DNA of 64,000 nucleotides from JAOZPE01 sp964601275 (GTDB taxonomy: Bacteria; Krumholzibacteriota; Krumholzibacteriia; JAJRXK01), in NCBI GenBank assembly GCA_964601275.1, contig CAZRMV010000005.1, forward strand, positions 62,001-126,000, in the 5' to 3' direction. Position 1 is the first letter of the stretch. Each line of letters starts with the position of its first letter. Under the pieces are notes generated by a model. That model was not told the DNA's origin. It did not search any database and saw nothing but the letters and a program-made list of their open reading frames with translations. Shown piece by piece: positions 32,267-40,734 of the stretch. The position numbers and the translations under genes are program-made.

Positions 32267-33712
32267 GTGAACCTCCGAGTGGTCCTGAAGGTCCTGGGTC
32301 TTCTCGTCTTCGCGACTTCCTGCGCGATGATCCTGCCGCTCGCGGCGGCCATGTACTACGGCGAACCGGAGACCCTGGTCTTCTCGCTGTGCATGGTTCT
32401 TGGTGCGGCCCTCGGAGGGGGGCTGGCCCTCTCGGAAAGAGGCCAGCACCAGCTCGGGTCGCGGGACGGTTTCCTGATCGTGACCTTCGGCTGGCTCGTG
32501 GTGGCCCTGGTGGGGTCCTTGCCGTTCGTGTTCAGTGGAGCCATTCCCCGGTTCACCAGCGCCTATTTCGAGTCGATGAGCGGCTTCACCACCACCGGGG
32601 CCAGCATTCTCACCGACATCGAGGCCTTGCCCAGAAGCATGCTCTTGTGGCGTTCGCTGATCCAGTGGCTGGGGGGCATGGGCATCGTCGTGCTCAGTCT
32701 GGCGATTCTCCCCGTCCTGGGGATCGGAGGAATGCAGCTTTTCCGGGCGGAGGCCCCGGGTCCCACTCCCGACCGTCTGACTCCGCGCATCAAGGAAACC
32801 GCCAAGTTGCTCTGGGGGGTCTATGTCCTCATTTCCGCCGCGGAGGTGCTGGCTCTTCTTCTCACCGGACTGTCGCCCTACGACGCGGTCTGTCACACCT
32901 TCACCACCATGGCCACCGGCGGGTTCTCCACCCGGAACGCCTCGGTCGCGTCCTTCGGCAATCCCGCCGCGGAGATCGTGATCATCTTCTTCATGTTCGT
33001 GGCCGGGGTGAATTTCTCCCTGCATTTCGCCGCCCTCCGCGGTCGAGTCCGCAGCTACTTCCGGGACGACGAGTTCAAGACCTACCTCACCGTGACGGTG
33101 GTTGCTTCTCTCGTCATCTTCCTCTCCAATCTCCACCTGGGGGAGATGGCAGTAGCCAGGAACCTGCGAGGCAGCGTGTTCCAGGTGGTGTCCATCCTCA
33201 CCACCACGGGTTTCGGGACCGAGGATTACGAGCGATGGGGTCACATGCCCCAGTATCTGCTCTTGGTGTTGATGTTCATCGGAGGATGCGCGGGATCGAC
33301 GGGGGGCGGGATGAAGAACGTGCGATTCCTCATCTTTCTTCGTCATGCCTTCAACGAGTTGCGCAAACTGCTTCATCCCAGGGCGGTGTGCGCCATACGG
33401 TTCAACCACTCCGCGGTACCGTCGGAAATCGTCACCAACATCCTGGGATTCATCCTCTTGATGACCATCATCACCACGGTCGCCACCTTCCTGATGACCT
33501 TGGTCGGGCTCGATCTCGTGTCGGCCTTCTCCAGCGTTGCCGCCACTCTCAACAACATCGGTCCGGGAGCCGGCACGGTCGGCCCCACCGACAATTTCAG
33601 CCATGTTCCCCTGGTCGGAAAGTGGGTCTTGATTCTCTGCATGCTTCTCGGCCGGCTTGAGATCTATACTGTCCTTGTGCTCTTCGCGCCCGAATTCTGG
33701 CGCCGGCACTGA
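32267..33712 (+). CDS. trkH: Trk potassium uptake system membrane subunit TrkH
   Basis: A 481-residue polytopic membrane protein with about ten transmembrane helices arranged as four M1-P-M2 repeats. Selectivity-filter loops are visible as SGFTTTGAS, TMATGGFSTRN, TTTGFGTEDY and ATLNNIGPG, the pattern of TrkH/KtrB potassium translocating subunits. It passes potassium across the inner membrane under control of TrkA, encoded directly upstream. GTG 32267 has a weak GGTGGGAAG site. The nitrilase-like gene starts 77 bp downstream. Confidence 0.95.
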   Translation: MNLRVVLKVLGLLVFATSCAMILPLAAAMYYGEPETLVFSLCMVLGAALGGGLALSERGQHQLGSRDGFLIVTFGWLVVALVGSLPFVFSGAIPRFTSAYFESMSGFTTTGASILTDIEALPRSMLLWRSLIQWLGGMGIVVLSLAILPVLGIGGMQLFRAEAPGPTPDRLTPRIKETAKLLWGVYVLISAAEVLALLLTGLSPYDAVCHTFTTMATGGFSTRNASVASFGNPAAEIVIIFFMFVAGVNFSLHFAALRGRVRSYFRDDEFKTYLTVTVVASLVIFLSNLHLGEMAVARNLRGSVFQVVSILTTTGFGTEDYERWGHMPQYLLLVLMFIGGCAGSTGGGMKNVRFLIFLRHAFNELRKLLHPRAVCAIRFNHSAVPSEIVTNILGFILLMTIITTVATFLMTLVGLDLVSAFSSVAATLNNIGPGAGTVGPTDNFSHVPLVGKWVLILCMLLGRLEIYTVLVLFAPEFWRRH

Positions 33713-33789
33713 ACGCCGGGTCGGCCGCACGAGGTGCAGAGGCTCGTTTCCTCCGGCTGATCCGACGCCCTGGAAGAAAGGGATCGTTG

Positions 33790-34683
33790 ATGGACTTGAG
33801 AATCGGATTGGCGCAATGCGATCTCCGCCTGGGCGATGTGCCCGGCAATCTCCGCAAGCACCGGGAGTGGATCGAGCGCGCGGCGGAGCAGGGGGTGGAT
33901 CTCCTGGTGTTCCCCGAGCTCTCACTCACCGGCTACCTGTTGCAGGACATGGTGGGAGACGTTGCCCTCCGTGCCGACGACGAAGTGTTCGGTGAGCTGG
34001 CGTCGGCGGCCAAAGGCATGTCCCTCTGCGTGGGTGGCATCGAGGAGAGCGAGGACCACGCCCAGTATATCGCGTCCTTCTACCTGGAGGACGGAGGGGT
34101 GCGCCAGGTCCATCGCAAGGTCTATCTGGCCAGCTATGGGGTCTTCGACGAAGCGCGTTTCGTCGGGAGCGGAAACAGCATCGCCGCGCTCGCCACCCGC
34201 TTCGGGCGGATTGGTCTCTCCATCTGTGAGGACGCCTGGCATCCTTCCCTCATCACCACGCTTCTTCTGGATGGGGCGAATCTCATCGTGGTGCAGACCG
34301 CCAGTCCCGTCCGCGATCTGCGTGAGGGCGAGATTCCCCAGAACGCCCTGACCTGGGTCGACACCCTGCGTACCTACGCGCGCCTGTACGGCTGCTATAT
34401 CGCTTTCTGCAACCGCGTCGGTACCGAAGATGGGCTGGTCTTCTGGGGGCGCAGCGTTCTCCTGGGTCCCGATGGAGAGGAGATGGCCGCGGGGCCGCTC
34501 TACGAGGAAGACCTGGTCATCGCCGGAATCGATTTCGAACGGGTGCGTCAAGCGCGCCTGAGCAATCCGGTGCTGCGCGACGAGAAGCTCGACCTCATCC
34601 AGAGGGAATGGTTCCGCATCGCGTCCCGGCGCAGCCGCGAGGCGGCCGGAGACGGAGACCGGACGACGGACGAGGGGCGTTGA
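33790..34683 (+). CDS. Carbon-nitrogen hydrolase, probable glutaminase partner of NAD synthetase
   Basis: A 297-residue nitrilase-superfamily enzyme. The catalytic triad is E43 in VFPELSLTGY, K110 in VHRKVYL and C146 in SICEDAWHP. YLLQDMVGD and DEARFVGSG resemble the N-terminal glutaminase domain of glutamine-dependent NAD synthetases. Its gene ends one codon before nadE starts, so the likely role is to release ammonia from glutamine for NadE; this is inference from context and similarity. ATG 33790 was chosen over an immediately preceding TTG. Confidence 0.85.
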   Translation: MDLRIGLAQCDLRLGDVPGNLRKHREWIERAAEQGVDLLVFPELSLTGYLLQDMVGDVALRADDEVFGELASAAKGMSLCVGGIEESEDHAQYIASFYLEDGGVRQVHRKVYLASYGVFDEARFVGSGNSIAALATRFGRIGLSICEDAWHPSLITTLLLDGANLIVVQTASPVRDLREGEIPQNALTWVDTLRTYARLYGCYIAFCNRVGTEDGLVFWGRSVLLGPDGEEMAAGPLYEEDLVIAGIDFERVRQARLSNPVLRDEKLDLIQREWFRIASRRSREAAGDGDRTTDEGR

Positions 34684-34685
34684 CG

Positions 34686-35543
34686 GTGAAGGAGAAGGTG
34701 CCCAGGGAAGCCGATCCGGCCGAAGATCTCCTGCGCCTGGATCTGGAGGCGGCGACCACCGTTCTCTGCCGGGGCCTCAAGCGCGAAGTGGAGCGCTGCG
34801 GTTTCACCCGGGTGGTGCTGGGGCTCTCCGGGGGGGTCGATTCGGCGCTGGTGGCCACTCTCGCCGCACGGGCGTTCTCGCCGGAGAACGTCCTCGCCTT
34901 GATGATGCCCTACCGGGAAAGCGCCCCCTCCAGCCTCGAGCACGCACGACTCGTGGCGGACGCGCTGGGCCTGGAGAGCCGCCTCGAGGAGATCACCCCC
35001 CAGATCGACGCCTATTTCCAGCGGCACCCCGAAGCGGACCGGGGCCGCCGCGGCAACAAGATGGCGCGCGAACGAATGACCATCCTCTACGACCACAGCC
35101 GGGCAGAAGGGGCCCTGGTCCTGGGCACCTCCAACAAGACCGAGCTGCTGCTGGGCTATTCGACCATCCATGGCGATTCGGCCAGCGCGGTGAATCCCAT
35201 CGGCGATCTGTACAAGACCCAGGTCTTCGCCCTCTCCCGCCACCTGGGGGTTCCGGCGGAGATCGTGGACAAGGCTCCCAGCGCCGATCTGTGGGTGGGC
35301 CAGACCGACGAAGCGGAACTGGGCTTCTCCTACGCCGAGGTCGATCGCCTGCTCTATCACCTGGTCGACCGGAGGGAGCGGCGGCAGGGTCTGCGGCAGC
35401 TGGGATTCTCCCCGGAATTCATCGACCGGGTCGTGTCCCTCATGCGCAACAGCCAGTACAAGCGCAAGATGCCGGTCATCGTGAAGCTGAGCAACCGGAC
35501 CGTCGACAAGGATTTCCTCTATCCACGCGATTGGGCGGGTTGA
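34686..35543 (+). CDS. nadE: NH3-dependent NAD+ synthetase
   Basis: A 285-residue ATP-pyrophosphatase-type synthetase. The PP-loop SGGVDS is at 48-53, with GTSNKTELLLGYSTIHGD and the substrate loop APSADLWVGQTDE. It adenylates and amidates nicotinic acid adenine dinucleotide to NAD in the cytoplasm. There is no fused glutaminase domain; the preceding gene supplies one separately. GTG 34686 was chosen because GAGGGG is eight bases upstream; a TTG at 34680 overlapping the previous stop as TTGA is the alternative. It runs into rsmI with five bases between. Confidence 0.95.
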   Translation: MKEKVPREADPAEDLLRLDLEAATTVLCRGLKREVERCGFTRVVLGLSGGVDSALVATLAARAFSPENVLALMMPYRESAPSSLEHARLVADALGLESRLEEITPQIDAYFQRHPEADRGRRGNKMARERMTILYDHSRAEGALVLGTSNKTELLLGYSTIHGDSASAVNPIGDLYKTQVFALSRHLGVPAEIVDKAPSADLWVGQTDEAELGFSYAEVDRLLYHLVDRRERRQGLRQLGFSPEFIDRVVSLMRNSQYKRKMPVIVKLSNRTVDKDFLYPRDWAG

Positions 35544-35548
35544 TTGCG

Positions 35549-36217
35549 GTGTTGATCCTCGTCGCCACTCCCATCGGCAATGTCGACGATCTCTCCTCCC
35601 GGGCGCGGGAGGCCATCCAGCGCGCCCGGTGGGTGTATGCGGAGGATACCCGGCACACGGGAAGGATGCTGAAGCGTCTGGGGATCGAAAAGACATTGCG
35701 TTCATGCCACGATCACAACGAGACCCAGCGGGCCGGGGAAATCGTCGAACACCTCCGCGCGGGTGACGAGGTCGTCCTGGTGAGCGATGCGGGCACCCCG
35801 GCGGTGGCCGATCCGGGATACCGGGTGGTGAAGGCGGTGGTGGACGCGGGGTTCCCGGTGACCATGGTTCCCGGCCCTTCGAGCATCCTCATGGCCCTGG
35901 TGCTCAGCGGGTTTCCCACCGACCGCTTCGTGTTCGAGGGCTGGCTGGCGCGTCGGTCGGGACGCCTCCGCGCCCAGATCGAAGCCTGGAAGGATGAGAA
36001 GCGGACGATCGTCGTGCTCGAATCCAACCATCGCTTGTTGAAGAGCCTGCCCCTGTTCGCCGAGCTGCTTCCACAACGCAGGATGGCGGTGTGCCGGGAG
36101 CTGACCAAGTTGCACGAGGAGGTCCGCCGGGGCCGCCCGGCGGAGCTCCTGGAGCATTACCAGGCCCACCCTCCCAAAGGGGAGCTCGTCCTGGTGATCG
36201 CCGCCGGCACCGCTTGA
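35549..36217 (+). CDS. rsmI: 16S rRNA 2'-O-ribose C1402 methyltransferase RsmI
   Basis: A 222-residue SAM-dependent enzyme of the tetrapyrrole-methylase fold. It starts ILVATPIGNVDDLSSRA, then YAEDTRHTGRML, VSDAGTPAVADPG, VPGPSSILMAL and ESNHRLLKSL, all hallmarks of RsmI. It methylates the ribose of C1402 in the decoding centre of 16S rRNA. It lacks the roughly 60-residue C-terminal domain of the E. coli enzyme, a common short form. The start is uncertain between GTG 35549 and TTG 35540; the former has better spacing from GGGCGGG. Confidence 0.93.
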   Translation: MLILVATPIGNVDDLSSRAREAIQRARWVYAEDTRHTGRMLKRLGIEKTLRSCHDHNETQRAGEIVEHLRAGDEVVLVSDAGTPAVADPGYRVVKAVVDAGFPVTMVPGPSSILMALVLSGFPTDRFVFEGWLARRSGRLRAQIEAWKDEKRTIVVLESNHRLLKSLPLFAELLPQRRMAVCRELTKLHEEVRRGRPAELLEHYQAHPPKGELVLVIAAGTA

Positions 36218-36248
36218 CACCACGGGAAGGGCAGGGTTGACTGGCGCC

Positions 36249-36863
36249 ATGGGAAACCTCGATCTCCATCAAGCGGTCCGGAAGAGGTTGACGCCGCTGG
36301 TCTCCGCGCTGGATACGGTGGGGTTCACCCCGACCACGCTCACCTTCCTGGGCCTCTTCTTGAACTTCGGGGCCGCTTTCGTGGTGTGGGAAGGGTACCT
36401 CTTCTGGGGAGGACTGGCGTTTCTTCTCGCCAGCGCCTTCGACATGCTCGACGGCGCCCTGGCCCGACGTCAGGGACGGGTCACCGACCTGGGCGCATTC
36501 CTCGATTCGACCTTCGATCGGGTGAGCGAAACCGCCCTCTTCGTGGCCCTCCTGCACGACCAGGTCCACCATGTCTATTCCCTTCCCTGGACCCGCGAAC
36601 TCACCCTGATCGCCTTGGCCGGCTCCTTGACCACCAGCTATGCCCGCGCGCGGGCCGAGGGCCTGCGCACCGACTGCAAGGTGGGTTGGCTGGAGCGACC
36701 CGAGCGGATCGTCCTGCTCGGCCTGGGTCTCGTGTTCGGGCGCACCGCCCTGGGCTTTGTGATCTTCGCCCTGGCCGCGCTCACCTGGGTCACCGTCGTC
36801 CAGCGGATCGTCCACGTCTGGCCCAAGCTCGACCGACCGCCCCGCGGTGGGACGGGCGCATGA
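36249..36863 (+). CDS. CDP-alcohol phosphatidyltransferase
   Basis: A 204-residue inner-membrane enzyme with about six transmembrane helices. The family signature D-G-x2-A-R-x8-G-x3-D-x3-D is complete: DGALAR, then G in DLGAFLDSTFDR. It transfers phosphatidyl groups from CDP-diacylglycerol to an alcohol. Which alcohol (glycerol-3-phosphate, serine or inositol phosphate) cannot be decided; the short length and the spacing after the signature resemble PgsA or inositol-phosphate synthases. ATG 36249 is used here, but TTG 36237 has a closer AAGGG site. It lies between rsmI and tmk. Confidence 0.86.
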   Translation: MGNLDLHQAVRKRLTPLVSALDTVGFTPTTLTFLGLFLNFGAAFVVWEGYLFWGGLAFLLASAFDMLDGALARRQGRVTDLGAFLDSTFDRVSETALFVALLHDQVHHVYSLPWTRELTLIALAGSLTTSYARARAEGLRTDCKVGWLERPERIVLLGLGLVFGRTALGFVIFALAALTWVTVVQRIVHVWPKLDRPPRGGTGA

Positions 36864-36885
36864 TCGCGGGGAGCCGCAGGAGCGC

Positions 36886-37524
36886 ATGAAGCCGCGTCGA
36901 GGGATCCTGATCAGCTTCGAGGGGGTCGAGGGCTGCGGAAAGTCGACCTTGCTCGAGGGGGTGGCTCGCCGCCTCACCGCGGAAGATCTGCCGGTGATCC
37001 TGACCCGGGAACCGGGAGGGACTCCCCTGGGTGAGGGAATCCGGCGACTGGTGTTGGACCCCAAGACCGGAGTGGGTCCCTGGAGTGAACTCTTCCTGAT
37101 GCTCGCCGCCCGGGCCCAGGTCGTGGCCGAGGTCATCCGGCCCGCCTTGCAGCGGCGGGAAATCGTTCTCTGCGACCGGTATGCGGATGCGTCCACCGCC
37201 TACCAGGGAGCCGGCCGGGGACTGGGAATGGAGACGGTCGAAGGGCTCAACCAGCTGGCCACCGGCCGCTTGCTCCCCGATCTGACCTTCCTGATCGATC
37301 TCGATCCCCTCCTGGGTCAACAGAGGATGGGCCGCCGCCGGCGGGACCGGATGGAGCGGGAGGATCTCGCCTTCCACCGGCAGGTGCGGGAGGGATATCG
37401 CGAGCTCGCCCGCCGCCATCGGGAGCGGTTCGCCGTCCTGGATGGCAGCCTTCCTCCCGATGCGTTGCTCCAGGAGGCCTGGGAGCGGCTGGAAGCGTTC
37501 GGCCGCCGCGAAGAGTTGTGGTAG
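36886..37524 (+). CDS. tmk: Thymidylate kinase
   Basis: A 212-residue P-loop kinase. It has FEGVEGCGKST (Walker A), LTREPGGTPLGEGIR (the DR/E-PGGT thymidylate kinase motif) and CDRYADASTAYQGAGRGL. It phosphorylates dTMP to dTDP. The lid region contains RRRRDRMEREDLAFHRQV, with arginines in the lid, typical of the type II enzymes. GCAGGAG precedes ATG 36886. It is the last gene of the run from threonine aldolase; a 116-bp gap with a promoter candidate separates it from ctpA. Confidence 0.95.
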   Translation: MKPRRGILISFEGVEGCGKSTLLEGVARRLTAEDLPVILTREPGGTPLGEGIRRLVLDPKTGVGPWSELFLMLAARAQVVAEVIRPALQRREIVLCDRYADASTAYQGAGRGLGMETVEGLNQLATGRLLPDLTFLIDLDPLLGQQRMGRRRRDRMEREDLAFHRQVREGYRELARRHRERFAVLDGSLPPDALLQEAWERLEAFGRREELW

Positions 37525-37540
37525 GGGGACGGAACACATA

Positions 37541-37569
37541 TTGCCGCCATCGGTACAAGATCTTACCCT
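37541..37569 (+). promoter_or_regulatory. Candidate sigma70-type promoter for ctpA
   Basis: TTGCCG (37541-37546), a 17-bp spacer and TACCCT (37564-37569) lie about 70 bp before the ctpA ATG. The match is moderate. Confidence 0.32.
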
Positions 37570-37640
37570 GACTGCTGGCCGCCGGCCGTTCCTCCAATCG
37601 CGATCCGCCGGCCTCCATCCATCCCACTGAAGGACCTCCC

Positions 37641-39449
37641 ATGCAGCTTCGTAGTCGTAAGTTCGTGTTCACACTGGCCGTAGCGTGCCTGTTGAGCCTG
37701 GGTTTCGTCATCGGTGCCACCGCTGGTCGCAGCGACAAGGCGCAGAAGAAGGGAACCCGCAGCCAGGAGTACTATGACAGCCTGGAACTCTTCGGCCGGG
37801 TCTACGAACGCATCACCCGCAACTACGTCGACGAACTCGATCCCCAGGAATTGATCGACTCGGCGATCGAGGGGATGCTCGACGAACTCGATCCGCACAG
37901 CCAGCTCCTCACGCCACAGAGTTACGAGGACCTGATGACCAGCACCCAGGGGGAATTCGGGGGACTGGGCATCCAGATCACCGTGCGCGACGGTTGGATC
38001 ACCGTGGTTTCTCCGATCGAAGGAACCCCGGCCTATCTCATGGGCATCCAGGGGGGAGACCAGATCGTCGAGATCGAGGGAGAGAGCACCGAGGGATGGA
38101 AGACCACCGACGCGGTGAAGAAATTGCGTGGTCCCAAGGGGACCCAGGTGACCATCGGCATCCGCCGGCCCGGCGAGGATACCATCCGCCATTACACCAT
38201 CACCCGCGACATCATCAAGTTGGAGAGCGTACCCTACGCGTTCATGATCGACGAGGACGCGAAGGTCGGATACGTACGCATCACCAATTTCGCCCGGACC
38301 ACCGCAACCGAGCTGAAGACGGCGATCGATTCCCTGAAGACGCAGGGGATGAAACGATTGTTGATCGATCTCAGGTTCAATCCGGGAGGACTCCTGAGTT
38401 CGGCGAAGGAGGTCAGCGAGCTCTTCCTGAAGCAGGGACAGCTGATCGTCTACACCAAGGGCCGCTACATGCGGAACAACGTCAGCTACTACGCAAGCGG
38501 CAAGAGCGAAGCCAACTGGGACGAGACCCCGCTTCTCTTGCTGGTGAACGGCAGTACCGCCAGCGCGAGCGAAATCCTCTCCGGTGCGGTCCAGGATCAC
38601 GATGTGGGACTGATCGCCGGGCAGACCACCTTCGGAAAGGGTTCGGTGCAGACGGTCTTCGACCTTCCCCCGGACCGCGCGTTGAAGCTCACCACGGCCC
38701 GCTACTACACCCCCAGCGGACGCTCCATCCATCGCCAGCGGACCCGGGAGGGCAAGCTGGTGGATGAACAGGGCAAGGAGGTCCAGGAGGTCAAGGAGAA
38801 CCCGGAGAAGAGCGAGGGCTCATCCCCGCCCGGGAAGGGCGAAGAGGAAAAGGAGAAGGACGATTCAAAGTCGCCGACCCCCTCGTCCAAGGCCAAGACG
38901 GACGAGGCCGGCGCGACGTCTTCCCGCAGCGAGGCCGAGGTCTTCTTCACCGACATGGGCCGGAAGGTCTACGGGGGTGGAGGTATCACTCCGGATGTGG
39001 AGCTCGAGCCGGCACTGCTCAGTGACGCGGAGGTGTGTCTGGAGAGGGACGGGATCTTCTTCACCTTCGCCACCGAATACAGCATCGACCACGACCGCCT
39101 GACCCCGGACTTCGAGATCACCCCGGCGATGTTGGACCGATTCTACGAGGAAGCTTCCAAGCGCGAGAACCTGAAGAGATACCTGACGGAATTCGGACTG
39201 GAGTGGAACCGGCAGCTCATGGATGACACTCTCGACTACATCAAGGAAGGGATCCGCCGGGAGCTCGAGCGCCATTACCATGGCTCGATGGCCGCCTACG
39301 AGGTTTCCGTCAAGGGGGATGACCAGCTCTGGAAGGCGGTGGACCTGCTCCGGCAGGCGGACGATCGCCTGGGCCTCTTCCACGTGGCGGAGGAATACAA
39401 CGCCCGCAAGCTGGCCGAGGCAGAAAAGAAAACGGCCGGGGTGCGCTGA
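37641..39449 (+). CDS. ctpA: C-terminal processing peptidase (S41 family)
   Basis: A 602-residue exported protease. A signal peptide or anchor (about 8-28) is followed by a PDZ domain (about 100-185, with FGGLGIQITVRDGWI) and the S41 core. The catalytic dyad is S308 in NGSTASASEI and K333 in TTFGKGSVQ. Such enzymes trim C-termini of periplasmic proteins. Residues about 371-434 form a low-complexity charged insertion (EKEKDDSKS) before the conserved GITPDVEL, and a helical tail of 150 residues follows. AAGGACC lies upstream of ATG 37641. The gene converges with the DUF4114-like gene. Confidence 0.92.
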   Translation: MQLRSRKFVFTLAVACLLSLGFVIGATAGRSDKAQKKGTRSQEYYDSLELFGRVYERITRNYVDELDPQELIDSAIEGMLDELDPHSQLLTPQSYEDLMTSTQGEFGGLGIQITVRDGWITVVSPIEGTPAYLMGIQGGDQIVEIEGESTEGWKTTDAVKKLRGPKGTQVTIGIRRPGEDTIRHYTITRDIIKLESVPYAFMIDEDAKVGYVRITNFARTTATELKTAIDSLKTQGMKRLLIDLRFNPGGLLSSAKEVSELFLKQGQLIVYTKGRYMRNNVSYYASGKSEANWDETPLLLLVNGSTASASEILSGAVQDHDVGLIAGQTTFGKGSVQTVFDLPPDRALKLTTARYYTPSGRSIHRQRTREGKLVDEQGKEVQEVKENPEKSEGSSPPGKGEEEKEKDDSKSPTPSSKAKTDEAGATSSRSEAEVFFTDMGRKVYGGGGITPDVELEPALLSDAEVCLERDGIFFTFATEYSIDHDRLTPDFEITPAMLDRFYEEASKRENLKRYLTEFGLEWNRQLMDDTLDYIKEGIRRELERHYHGSMAAYEVSVKGDDQLWKAVDLLRQADDRLGLFHVAEEYNARKLAEAEKKTAGVR

Positions 39450-39491
39450 CCTCGGCCGGACGAAAACTCGCCGTGAGGAGCGATCGAGCGA

Positions 39492-40283
39492 TCAACGTCC
39501 TCCGAACAGTGCCTTGACCTGTCCCCAGGAACTCGATTCGGTGGGAACGGGCGAGGAGGCCCGGATCAGGACCACCAGATCATTGTAGTCGTTGTCGGTG
39601 CTGTTCGGCTGTGGGATGGAACTGACCGAGAGGCCCGAATCCAGGTCTTCCCAGCACAGGATGTAGGCCGGTTGCCCGAAGAGATACGAGACATTGTAGA
39701 TGAGGCACTGGGGATCGCCGTTCTCCGGAGGATGGATGGCGCCACTGCCGTCGGGGCCGATGTCGTTCAGGGACCGGTCGGTGTAGAACTTCTCCGGCTG
39801 GGGGGCGCCCCGGCTGTCCTGATCGCCGTTGGGATCGAGCCAGAATCCGAACTTGGTGGGGGCGGTGAAGTTGATGACCTTGGTTGCTCCCGCACCATCG
39901 CTGCCGTTGAAGATCACCCCGTCATTGAAGCCATCGATGACCGGGGACGAGATCTCGTACCAGCCCATGATGTTGTTGTTGCTGTACCCGGCGACCTCCA
40001 CCACGATCATCCCGTGGAAGGAAGAGTCTTGCCAGTAGGGTACTGGGCTCAGATCGGCGTCTCCGGGCAGGTAGCCCTCGTACATGGTCAGGACGTCGAT
40101 GTCTCCCGGGCTGTAGGTCCCCGGGAACTGCGTCAAGAGGTAGTTGTCGATGACGTCCTGGAGAGGAACCCCGTCCCACGAGCTGCCCCAGCTCACATCG
40201 AAGACGGCATGGGCGAGAGGAACGGAGAAGAGGAGTACCGAAGCGAAGATGAGGAACGCGAGACCGCGATGACGGAGATGCAT
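39492..40283 (-). CDS. Secreted DUF4114-like protein
   Basis: A 263-residue protein with a signal peptide (cleavage near AHA-V at 26). The C-terminal third contains WEDLDSG and STDNDYNDLVVLI, the DxDYNDL motif of DUF4114 domains found in surface and adhesin-like proteins. The rest is beta-rich with no catalytic motif. The last residues, PTESSSWGQVKALFGGR, form a basic amphipathic tail separated by a linker, which might be a sorting or attachment signal; this is a guess. GAGAGGA precedes ATG 40283. It has its own promoter about 135 bp upstream. Confidence 0.75.
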   Translation of the reverse strand: MHLRHRGLAFLIFASVLLFSVPLAHAVFDVSWGSSWDGVPLQDVIDNYLLTQFPGTYSPGDIDVLTMYEGYLPGDADLSPVPYWQDSSFHGMIVVEVAGYSNNNIMGWYEISSPVIDGFNDGVIFNGSDGAGATKVINFTAPTKFGFWLDPNGDQDSRGAPQPEKFYTDRSLNDIGPDGSGAIHPPENGDPQCLIYNVSYLFGQPAYILCWEDLDSGLSVSSIPQPNSTDNDYNDLVVLIRASSPVPTESSSWGQVKALFGGR

Positions 40284-40371
40284 GAGGGAATCCTCTCTGG
40301 GAGATCACCCATTCCTGGGAGATGTCCTCGTCTGGGGCCCACGGCCACGCCGCGGACGCTTGCCAGCTGTT

Positions 40372-40396
40372 CGTTCGTCTGCCCCGAAGACGAGCG
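40372..40396 (-). promoter_or_regulatory. Hairpin in the leader of the DUF4114 gene
   Basis: TCGTCT (40375-40380) and AGACGA (40388-40393) pair around a 7-base loop and can extend to nine pairs including one G-T. It lies in the transcribed leader about 90 bases before the ATG. Role unknown. Confidence 0.3.
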
Positions 40397-40418
40397 GGAT
40401 CGTGTCAGGAATAGCCTG

Positions 40419-40447
40419 ATTCTAGCATCGAATCCGGGGAAAGACAA
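40419..40447 (-). promoter_or_regulatory. Sigma70-like promoter for the DUF4114 gene
   Basis: On the minus strand TTGTCT (40447-40442), 17 bp and TAGAAT (40424-40419), with TGC immediately before the -10. The -10 matches five of six consensus bases. Confidence 0.55.
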
Positions 40448-40526
40448 GTAGGTGGTCGGTTTTCATCCAGGTGGGCCCGGGAGTTGCCGGCGCCTTGCGA
40501 CGGGCCCTCCTTCGGCCCGCTCCTCT

Positions 40527-40565
40527 CGGCGGTGCCCCCTGGCGGCCTTCGGGGGGGTGCCGCCG
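40527..40565. repeat. GC-rich 13-bp hairpin
   Basis: Bases 40527-40539 (CGGCGGTGCCCCC) pair with 40553-40565, eleven Watson-Crick pairs plus two tandem G-U pairs, around a 13-base loop. It ends two bases before the -35 of the ABC promoter. There is no U-tract on either strand. Confidence 0.45.
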
Positions 40566-40567
40566 GG

Positions 40568-40596
40568 GTGACATCCGGAACCGGCTGCGCTAGGAT
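40568..40596 (+). promoter_or_regulatory. Sigma70-like promoter for the ABC exporter operon
   Basis: GTGACA (40568-40573), 17 bp and TAGGAT (40591-40596) give five and four consensus matches. The first possible start codon lies about 85 bp downstream. Confidence 0.5.
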
Positions 40597-40734
40597 GGGC
40601 CTCCAGATGGCTGCAACCTCCTGTCCTGTCGAAGCGTAGAGCCTCGGGTAGCCTCGACCGTCCATCCATGCCCCTTCCAGGTGCAGAACACCGTGACCAC
40701 GGCCACCTCCACTTCCGAGCCTTCTGCGGGTAGC

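Larger units (their letters stand above)
40284..40734. other. 451-bp intergenic region with divergent promoters
   Basis: It separates the minus-strand DUF4114 gene from the plus-strand ABC operon. It holds the DUF4114 promoter (40419-40447), a leader hairpin (40372-40396), a strong GC hairpin (40527-40565) and a promoter for the ABC genes (40568-40596). The start of the first ABC gene could lie within its last 54 bp. Confidence 0.55.
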
